From Planctomycetota bacterium (lineage in GTDB: Bacteria > Planctomycetota > Phycisphaerae > FEN-1346 > JAACEH01): a stretch of DNA of 5,172 bases. The notes under the pieces were generated by a model. That model was not told where the DNA came from and ran no database searches. It worked only from the letters and a program-made list of their open reading frames with translations. Location of the stretch: NCBI GenBank assembly GCA_016935955.1, contig JAFGPY010000126.1, forward strand, positions 1 through 5,172, read 5' to 3'. Of this stretch, positions 1-5,172 are shown one piece after another. Position 1 is the first letter of the stretch. Every line of letters starts with the position of its first letter. Both the position numbers and the translations under genes were made by a program.

Positions 1-1185
1 ATCTGGATGTGGGGCGGCCCGGCGCACATGGACACCTTCGACCCCAAGCCCGGTACGGGCAACGACTACACCGGCCCGTTCGATTCGCCCATCCCGACCA
101 ACGTCGACGGGATCATGATCGGGCAGATGCTGCCGCTGCTGGCCAAGCAGGCCGACAAGTACGCCATCCTCCGCAGCATGACGCACGGCATCAACGGGCA
201 CGAGACGGCCGCCTACATGGTCCAGACCGGGCGGCGGCCCGGCGGGCGCATCGTCTACCCGGGCGTCGGGGCCGTGGTCTCGTACTTCAAGGGCTACAAC
301 GCCGGCTACAAAGGCCTCATCCCGCCCTACATTGTCCTGACGCAACTGCAGGGGCGGTTCTCCGAGGCCGGCTTCCTCGGCACAAAATACAAACCCTTCG
401 CGACCGGTGGCGACCCCAACCGCTCGCCGTTCGCCGTCGAGGGCGTCGTGGCGGCGGGCATCTCCGAGCAGCGGCAGAAGAGCCGCCGCGAGTTGCTCAA
501 GAGTCTGAACACCCTCGGCCGCGCGATGGGCGACAGCGACCAGCTCGAGCCGCTTGAGAAGGCCCGCGACGGGGCCTACGACCTGATCCTGGGCGACGCC
601 GGCAAGATCTTCGACCTGTCGCAGGAGCCCAACGAGCTGCGCGACAAGTACGGCCGCCACACCTTCGGCCAATCGTGCCTGATGGCCCGGCGCCTGGTCG
701 AGGCCGGCGTGCCCTACGTAACGATCAACTACACCGGCTGGGACTCGCACAAGCAGCACTTCCAGGAGATGCGCCGCAAGTTGCCGCAGATGGACTCGGG
801 CATGGCGACGCTGCTGGAGGACCTGTCGTCCCGCGGCTTGCTCGACAGCACGATCGTCTGGTGGACCGGCGAGTTCGGCCGCACGCCCAAGGTCCAGTGG
901 GAAGCCCCCTGGAACGGCGGTCGCGGCCACTACGGCAAGGTCTTCTCGGCGGTCCTTGCGGGCGGGGGATTCAAGGGCGGCCGCGTGGTCGGCGCCTCGG
1001 ACGAACGGGCCGAGACCGTCAAAGAACGGCCCATCTATCCCTGCGACGTCATCGCCAGCATCTACACGCAACTCGGCATCGACGTCGACGCCAAGTTGCG
1101 GCACCCGCTGGGCGATGATGTTCCGGTGATGGAACCCGACGCCGCACGCGAGGGCAAGATCGAACTGCTGACGGAAATCGTGTAG
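1..1185 (+). CDS. DUF1501 family protein, N-terminally truncated by the window edge
   Basis: This is a DUF1501 protein, an uncharacterised family abundant in Planctomycetota and distantly related to the alkaline phosphatase/sulfatase superfamily; no reaction is established. The reading frame is open from base 1, which begins with the family's N-terminal signature (Trp-Met-Trp-Gly-Gly-Pro-Ala-His-Met-Asp-Thr-Phe-Asp-Pro-Lys-Pro). The real start, and the Tat-type signal usually present in the family, must therefore lie upstream; the ATG at 7 is not a credible start. Further family motifs are SMTHGINGHE (about 175-204), FGQSCLMARRLVEAGVPYV (about 664-720), WDSH (739-750), GEFGRTP (868-888) and GRGHY (919-933, where many relatives have GRDH). 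The AGGGFKGG and LGID segments follow near the C-terminus. The gene ends in TAG, 16 bases before the PPC-domain gene, so the two are probably co-transcribed. Family assignment is firm; function and export are inferred. Confidence 0.93.
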   Translation: MWMWGGPAHMDTFDPKPGTGNDYTGPFDSPIPTNVDGIMIGQMLPLLAKQADKYAILRSMTHGINGHETAAYMVQTGRRPGGRIVYPGVGAVVSYFKGYNAGYKGLIPPYIVLTQLQGRFSEAGFLGTKYKPFATGGDPNRSPFAVEGVVAAGISEQRQKSRRELLKSLNTLGRAMGDSDQLEPLEKARDGAYDLILGDAGKIFDLSQEPNELRDKYGRHTFGQSCLMARRLVEAGVPYVTINYTGWDSHKQHFQEMRRKLPQMDSGMATLLEDLSSRGLLDSTIVWWTGEFGRTPKVQWEAPWNGGRGHYGKVFSAVLAGGGFKGGRVVGASDERAETVKERPIYPCDVIASIYTQLGIDVDAKLRHPLGDDVPVMEPDAAREGKIELLTEIV

Positions 1186-1190
1186 CCTGC

Positions 1191-1195
1191 GGAGG
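1191..1195 (+). promoter_or_regulatory. Shine-Dalgarno site of the PPC-domain gene
   Basis: GGAGG lies six bases before the ATG at 1202, ideal spacing for a ribosome binding site. It supports 1202 over the in-frame ATG at 1208 as the start. It sits in the 16-base gap after the DUF1501 stop codon, which leaves little room for a separate promoter and fits co-transcription. Confidence 0.8.
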
Positions 1196-1201
1196 TCGCC
1201 C

Positions 1202-3481
1202 ATGGCGATGACAACGAATCGCATTGGCTTGTCTGTGGCGGTGATTCTGGCGGCACTGGCGTCCGAGGCGATGGCACAGCAGGGGGCGCCGCACGTCGGC
1301 TACGTCTGGCCGGCCGGGGCCCGGCAGGGCGAGACCGTCGAGGTCACCATCGGCGGGCAGTACTTCAAGGACGCCAAGGACGTGCACGTCTCGGGCGGCG
1401 GTGTGACGGCCGAGATTCTCGAACACATCGCGCCCCTGGCGGGCAAGGAGATGCAGCAGCTCCGCGAGTCCTTCGACAAGGCCCGCAAGAAGCAGCAGGA
1501 GGAGGCTAAGGCCGGCCGCCGCGCGGGGCCGCTCGTCCTGCGACGGTTCTTCGTCGACTTCGCCCACGAGGCAGGCCTCACCGACAAGCATGTTGAGGCC
1601 TTTCAGCGCTACCGCGAGCAACGCGACGATCCCAAGCGGCAGCTCAACCCGCAACTGTCCGAGTCGCTGAAGGTGCGGCTCACTGTGGCGGCCGACGCCG
1701 AGCCGGGCATTCGCGAGGTGCGAGTCACGACCAGGAAAGGTCTCTCCGAGCCTCTGCGATTCCAGGTCGGGCGGCTCGCCGAGTTCCGCGAGACCGAACC
1801 GAACGACCGTGTCGCCGAAGCCACGGCCGTCCCGTCGTTGCCGATGGTTCTCAACGGGCAGATCATGCCCGGCGACGTGGACTACTTTCGCTTCAAGGCT
1901 GAGCATGGCCAGCGTATCGTCATCGAGGTCAGCGCCCGGAGCCTGATTCCCTACCTGGCCGACGCCGTGCCCGGCTGGTTCCAGGCCACCGCGACGCTCT
2001 ACGACGCGGGCGGCCGCGAGGTGGCGTTCGCCGACGACTACCGTTTCGATCCCGACCCGGTGCTGCTCTACGAGGTGCCGACCGACGGCGAGTACGTGCT
2101 GGAGATTCGCGATTCGATCTATCGCGGCCGCGAGGACTTCGTCTACCGCGTGACCGTCGGCGAACTGCCGTTTGTGGCTTCGATCTTCCCGCTGGGCGGC
2201 CGCCAGGGCAAAGCCCTGACCGTGGAGGTCGACGGCTGGAACATTCCGGCCGACCAGTGCAAGGTCAGCCTGACGCCCCAGGCGGCGGGCATCCGTCCGC
2301 TGAGCGTTCGCGGTCCTCTGGGTACGTCCAACGCCGTGCCGCTGGCGATCGACGATCTGCCGGAATGCCTGGAGCAGGAGCCCAACGACGAGGCCGCCAA
2401 GGCCGCCAAGCTCACGATGCCGGTGATCGTCAACGGCCGCATCGACCGGCCGGGCGACGTGGACGTCTTCCGCTTCCACGCCGAGAAGGGCGACCAGGTG
2501 GTGGCCGAGGTGCTGGCTCGCCGCCTGGGCTCGCCGCTGGATTCCATCCTGAATCTCTGCGACGCCAAGGGCAACTCGCTGGCCGTCTGCGACGATTGCG
2601 AGGACAAGGGCTCGGGCCTCGTGACGCACCACGCCGACTCGCACGTGGCCGCGACGATTCCCGAGACGGGCGACTACCTGCTGCGGCTCGGCGACGTGCA
2701 GGGGGGAGGCGGATCGGACTACGGTTATCGGCTGCGCGTCAGCCGCGGGCGCCCCGACTTCGAGTTGCGCATCGCGCCGTCGGCGCTGAACGTCCGCGGC
2801 GGGGCCTCCGTGCCCGTGACCGTCTACGCCCTGCGGCGTGACGGGTTCTCGGGCCCGATCCAGTTGCGGCTCAAGGACGCGCCCAAGGACTTTGTCCTGG
2901 CCGGGGCGGTTTTGCCCGATGGGCAGGACCAGGTTCGCGTGACGCTCACCGCGCCGCCCAAACCCGAGGAGCAGTTCAACGCCCTGTACCTGGAGGGCGT
3001 GGCCACGATCGGCGGCCGCGAGGTCTGTCACGAGGCGGTTCCGGCCGACGACATGATGCAGGCCTTCATCTACCGGCACCTGGTTCCGGCCGAGCGCTGG
3101 GTGGTGGCCGTGGATCCAGGTTGGCGGCAGGCCACCTGGGAGGTCGAGGGCGAGACGCCGATCAAGCTCCGGACGCCCGGCACCACGCAGGTCCGGGCCA
3201 AGATGCCGGGCCGAGCCCTGGCCGGCAAGATCGAGGTCGAACTGAGCGACCCGCCCGACGGTCTGACGGTCAAGAAGGCCATGCCCGTGCCCGGCGGCAT
3301 GAGCATCGTCTTCGAGACCGATCCCGAGAAGCTTAAGCTGGGCCTGAAGGGCAACCTGATCCTGAATCTCTTCATCTATCGCGAGGTGCCGCCCAAGGAA
3401 GGTCAGCCCGCCACGGGCCGCACCCGCCGCGATTCGCTGGGCACCCTTCCGGCCGTGCCCTTCGAGATCGTCGGGGGATAG
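1202..3481 (+). CDS. Exported protein with two IPT/TIG-like plus PPC modules
   Basis: A 759-residue secreted, beta-rich protein of unknown function. Residues 1-25 form a signal peptide: a short basic start, a hydrophobic stretch (about 9-20) and Ala-Met-Ala before Gln-Gln, a good signal peptidase I site. An IPT/TIG-like fold (30-78 and 157-190) is split by a charged, helix-prone insertion (about 79-156). PPC domain 1 (about 196-320) starts with ETEPND (198-202 region) and has GDVDYFRF (224-231). A second IPT-like domain spans about 323-386. PPC domain 2 (about 387-515) has EQEPND (391-396) and GDVDVFRF (418-425). The tail (516-759) looks like Ig-like beta sandwiches without catalytic motifs. 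No membrane anchor, PEP-CTERM or sortase signal is visible. PPC domains usually accompany secreted enzymes and bind ligands or aid export; no peptidase domain is present here. The preceding DUF1501 gene is the likely functional partner (inference). Confidence 0.9.
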   Translation: MAMTTNRIGLSVAVILAALASEAMAQQGAPHVGYVWPAGARQGETVEVTIGGQYFKDAKDVHVSGGGVTAEILEHIAPLAGKEMQQLRESFDKARKKQQEEAKAGRRAGPLVLRRFFVDFAHEAGLTDKHVEAFQRYREQRDDPKRQLNPQLSESLKVRLTVAADAEPGIREVRVTTRKGLSEPLRFQVGRLAEFRETEPNDRVAEATAVPSLPMVLNGQIMPGDVDYFRFKAEHGQRIVIEVSARSLIPYLADAVPGWFQATATLYDAGGREVAFADDYRFDPDPVLLYEVPTDGEYVLEIRDSIYRGREDFVYRVTVGELPFVASIFPLGGRQGKALTVEVDGWNIPADQCKVSLTPQAAGIRPLSVRGPLGTSNAVPLAIDDLPECLEQEPNDEAAKAAKLTMPVIVNGRIDRPGDVDVFRFHAEKGDQVVAEVLARRLGSPLDSILNLCDAKGNSLAVCDDCEDKGSGLVTHHADSHVAATIPETGDYLLRLGDVQGGGGSDYGYRLRVSRGRPDFELRIAPSALNVRGGASVPVTVYALRRDGFSGPIQLRLKDAPKDFVLAGAVLPDGQDQVRVTLTAPPKPEEQFNALYLEGVATIGGREVCHEAVPADDMMQAFIYRHLVPAERWVVAVDPGWRQATWEVEGETPIKLRTPGTTQVRAKMPGRALAGKIEVELSDPPDGLTVKKAMPVPGGMSIVFETDPEKLKLGLKGNLILNLFIYREVPPKEGQPATGRTRRDSLGTLPAVPFEIVGG

Positions 3482-4849
3482 TCAGCGGCTCATCAGGCGG
3501 CGGAGCATCTTCGCGAAGTAGTACTGCCGCCTGTCCAGTGTCCACGCATCCGCGGAGGCGGGATTCGGCGTTTGCCAATCCACGGCCCTCCACAGGCAGC
3601 GCAGCCACTCGGCATCGGCCACAGTGCCGTACAGGACTCTGGCCTGGTCAACCAGGTCGAGCAGTCGCCTGAGATCATCGAGCGGCGCGTAATCCTGCCA
3701 TCGTTCCAGATATGAATCCCGAAGGCGGCAGTTTGCGGCTTCGCAGAGCCGATCCCTCACGATGTGAAGGAACCCCGCGAGGGCCATGAAGGGGTGGGTA
3801 ACCGCCGACCACGCCCAGTCGTAGAAAACGACGTCGCCTGAGACCACCCTGATATTGCCCGGACGCAGGTCGCCGTGATCGATCGCTGAAGGGATGCCGG
3901 CGGCTATGATCTCGTCGCACAACCGCTGCCACGGCGGCAACGACGAGACGAGCCGCGCTGTTTCTTCCCCGGTCAGTTGGTGCGGCGAGTCACGCAGCAG
4001 CGACTCGGCCTCAGCCACAGTATCGCTGATCGTGTCCCGCAGCACCGGGACCCGCCAATCGTAGAAGGGCCATGGCGAGTCGCCGCCGACATGAGCCGTG
4101 GAGGCGATCTGGATGTCTGCGAACCTGGTGACAACCTTCGTCAGCAGATCCACGTCGCCGGACTCGCCAAGATCGCACCCGCCCATGTCCGCCATCAACA
4201 TCCATCCCTGTTCGGTGTTCGACGCCAACCGTTCCGGGAGCCGCACGATGTTCCACTCAGCGAGCTTCCGCGTCACCGCCAGCTCCCGCACGAAGATTCC
4301 GGGAAGCGTCTTCAGGTAGACGGTGCCCCGGTCCGTCCGGCAGCGAAACACCGACGACACGTAGGCATTCTTCACCTGCTGCGGCGGCTCCACGGGCGTC
4401 AGGCCGCACTGTTCAAGGGTCTCGAACATCCACGCGAACGCCGGGTCATACCCTCCGGGGTTCGACCAGGGAATGGTCTGGGAGTCAGCAGAATCGACCA
4501 ACCCCGCAGCTACGAGCGTCCGAAGACTTGCGGGATGAAGTGACGCCAGGAGCGGATCGCCCGCACCGACCCACAAGGCGTCCACAGGGACGTTTGGCTC
4601 TGCGACACGGGGCTCCATGACGAAGAGTGCCATATCGCTGCCCGGTTGGTCGATGGCGTAACGTCGCACAACGTCCAGTCCATAACGGCCTTTGAACCAG
4701 TCGTTGTACGGCCCCGGATCGTCGAAGCCGACCCTCGCCGGAACGCTCTTGTCGAAAGTCGGCAGCGTACAGCCCCGTTGAGTCCTGAGCAACAGGACCT
4801 CGCGACCGTTGCGCTTCGTGACGATGAAGAAGAGGCGTTTCTTGTTCAC
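3482..4849 (-). CDS. Phosphotransferase (APH/choline kinase fold) with N-terminal Nudix-like domain
   Basis: A 455-residue cytoplasmic protein. Residues about 155-440 form an aminoglycoside phosphotransferase/choline kinase type domain. VYLK (177-180) supplies the likely ATP-binding Lys180, with Glu189 as its possible partner. WMLMADMGG (216-224) fits the hinge. HGDLRPGN (325-332) is the catalytic loop, with Asp327 as base and Asn332 as metal ligand, and YDW carries the metal-binding Asp344. All key residues are present, so an active kinase is likely; the substrate is unknown and antibiotic resistance should not be assumed. Residues about 4-80 resemble a Nudix fold (strand, LLLRTQRGCTLP, then a helix ending RYGLDV) but lack the Glu-rich Nudix box. 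The start is GTG at 4849: an in-frame TGA at 4865-4867 excludes anything further upstream, and the next ATG is at codon 73. Third-position G/C bias looks weaker than in the two genes to its left. Confidence 0.85.
   Translation of the reverse strand: MNKKRLFFIVTKRNGREVLLLRTQRGCTLPTFDKSVPARVGFDDPGPYNDWFKGRYGLDVVRRYAIDQPGSDMALFVMEPRVAEPNVPVDALWVGAGDPLLASLHPASLRTLVAAGLVDSADSQTIPWSNPGGYDPAFAWMFETLEQCGLTPVEPPQQVKNAYVSSVFRCRTDRGTVYLKTLPGIFVRELAVTRKLAEWNIVRLPERLASNTEQGWMLMADMGGCDLGESGDVDLLTKVVTRFADIQIASTAHVGGDSPWPFYDWRVPVLRDTISDTVAEAESLLRDSPHQLTGEETARLVSSLPPWQRLCDEIIAAGIPSAIDHGDLRPGNIRVVSGDVVFYDWAWSAVTHPFMALAGFLHIVRDRLCEAANCRLRDSYLERWQDYAPLDDLRRLLDLVDQARVLYGTVADAEWLRCLWRAVDWQTPNPASADAWTLDRRQYYFAKMLRRLMSR
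3494..3533. repeat. Nested inverted repeat just inside the kinase gene's 3' end
   Basis: CAGGCGGC (3494-3501) is matched by its exact reverse complement GCCGCCTG (3526-3533). The 24-base loop contains a perfect 10-base palindrome, CTTCGCGAAG (3509-3518). The structure starts 13 bases past the stop codon of the PPC-domain gene. It could help stop or protect that transcript, since no intergenic space exists for a terminator. It also encodes the C-terminal residues of the kinase on the other strand and has no T-run, so it may be chance in G+C-rich coding DNA. Confidence 0.3.
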
Positions 4850-4860
4850 AGGCCGGCTCT

Positions 4861-4870
4861 TCCCTCACCT
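4861..4870 (-). promoter_or_regulatory. Probable ribosome binding site for the GTG start at 4849
   Basis: Read on the minus strand, AGGTGAGGGA is purine-rich and partly complementary to the 16S rRNA tail. Its GAGGGA part lies 11 bases before the GTG, somewhat farther than ideal. With a non-ATG start, this suggests modest translation. No better site is closer to the start. Confidence 0.45.
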
Positions 4871-4877
4871 GTAGATT

Positions 4878-4904
4878 GGGTGCCATGGCTGCCCCGCAGC
4901 CATG
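4878..4904. repeat. REP-like palindrome, copy 1
   Basis: The nine-base arms CATGGCTGC (4884-4892) and GCAGCCATG (4896-4904) are exact reverse complements around a three-base CCC loop. On the plus strand GGGTGC precedes the left arm, the same context as in copy 2. It lies in the leader of the kinase gene, its inner edge 34 bases before the GTG start, so it would fold in that mRNA if transcription begins farther upstream. Repeat-family membership is inferred from the resemblance to copy 2. Confidence 0.7.
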
Positions 4905-4951
4905 TGTCGTCATATGGTCTTCGGTCAGCCGGACGCCACGCAGAACATAAT

Positions 4952-4981
4952 GGGTGGCATGGCCACGCTTGCGTGGCCATG
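4952..4981. repeat. REP-like palindrome, copy 2
   Basis: The eleven-base arms CATGGCCACGC (4958-4968) and GCGTGGCCATG (4971-4981) are exact reverse complements separated by TT. In practice this is a ten-pair stem with a four-base loop. GGGTGG (4952-4957) precedes the left arm, as GGGTGC does in copy 1, and the offset between copies is 74 bases. On the minus strand the hairpin begins 19 bases after the ureohydrolase stop codon. It could end or protect that transcript, although no T-run follows it. Confidence 0.75.
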
Positions 4982-5000
4982 ATCCACTTCCGCCTGCATC

Positions 5001-5172
5001 CTATGATTTCAGTTGCGTGTAGGCGATCAGCTTGTAGGCCAGTCGCGCCGCCGCGAACTCCGTGCAGTGGTTCGGGGGAATCGGCCGCACCTCGACGATG
5101 TCGGCCGCCACGACCTGCCGCTCCGTGCAGACCCGCCGCAGCAGATCCAGACCCTCGTGCCACAGCAGGCCG
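5001..5172 (-). CDS. Ureohydrolase (agmatinase/arginase/formimidoylglutamase family), C-terminal end
   Basis: Only the last 56 residues are in the window; the gene continues past its right edge, leaving one base of a split codon. The fragment fits the end of the ureohydrolase fold: a Gly-Leu-Leu-Trp-His-Glu-Gly-Leu helix, then the strand motif DIVEVRP (5082-5102). Its Glu corresponds to the conserved guanidinium-binding Glu of arginases (the DIMEVNP segment of mammalian arginase I). The final helix, AAARLAYKLIAY, is typical. These enzymes are manganese-dependent hydrolases of guanidino compounds. Agmatinase, which makes putrescine and urea from agmatine, is my first guess because of the motif spacing and final helix, but the metal ligands and substrate-defining loops are outside the window. 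The stop is TAG, 151 bases before the kinase start on the same strand. Confidence 0.75.
   Translation of the reverse strand, partial: GLLWHEGLDLLRRVCTERQVVAADIVEVRPIPPNHCTEFAAARLAYKLIAYTQLKS

Noticed and set aside
9..557. A 182-codon open frame overlapping the start of the DUF1501 gene
   Set aside because: It is an Arg/Ala/Gly-rich out-of-frame shadow of the conserved DUF1501 region.
1049..3079. A 676-codon open frame antisense to the PPC-domain gene
   Set aside because: It is rich in Arg, His, Val, Ala and Gly with no recognisable domain, as expected when G/C-biased third positions remove stops from a shadow frame. The plus-strand frame has a signal peptide and clear PPC motifs.
4034..4051. 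Inverted repeat GTCCCG/CGGGAC inside the kinase gene
   Set aside because: Six-base arms within G+C-rich coding sequence are expected by chance, and nothing about the position suggests a role.
3977..4543. A 188-codon plus-strand frame inside the kinase gene
   Set aside because: It is antisense to the kinase catalytic region, shows no family motif and has no convincing ribosome binding site.
4905..4957. A promoter for the kinase gene between the two palindromes
   Set aside because: The CATTAT and CATATG stretches on the minus strand could pass as -10 boxes, but neither has a credible -35 box at the right distance, so I do not call one.
4846..5163. A 105-codon minus-strand frame spanning the ureohydrolase end and the gene-free stretch
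   Set aside because: It is out of frame with the conserved ureohydrolase C-terminus, is low in complexity and runs through both palindromes. It is a shadow frame.

Overview
The window is G+C-rich bacterial DNA with a strong G/C third-position bias. The pairing of a DUF1501 protein with a secreted PPC-domain (bacterial pre-peptidase C-terminal) protein points to Planctomycetota or a close relative in the PVC group. That is an inference from family distribution; there is no rRNA or other marker gene here. All the genes seen have ordinary ORFs without frameshifts.

Layout, left to right. Positions 1-1185 (+) hold most of a DUF1501 protein whose N-terminus lies upstream of the window. Sixteen bases later, behind a clear GGAGG ribosome binding site, comes a 759-residue exported protein (1202-3481, +). 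It is built of two IPT/TIG-like plus PPC modules followed by a beta-rich tail. The two genes look like one transcription unit acting at or beyond the cell envelope.

The next gene (3482-4849, -) runs towards them, and its stop codon abuts theirs with no intervening base. It encodes a 455-residue protein with a complete aminoglycoside-phosphotransferase/choline-kinase type kinase domain. Its N-terminal domain resembles a Nudix fold that has lost the Nudix box. The start is GTG.

Upstream of it, a 151-base gene-free stretch (4850-5000) holds two perfect hairpins in the same orientation. They share the outer sequence GGGTGsCATGGC...GCCATG but have different, internally compensated stems and loops, so they look like two members of a dispersed REP-like palindrome family. 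Positions 5001-5172 (-) hold the C-terminal 56 residues of a ureohydrolase (agmatinase/arginase/formimidoylglutamase family).

The DUF1501 and PPC genes probably work together. Nothing in the sequence ties the kinase to either neighbour functionally. The most unusual items are the paired palindromes and the Nudix-like/kinase fusion. I see no CRISPR array, tRNA, rRNA, transposase or phage gene.
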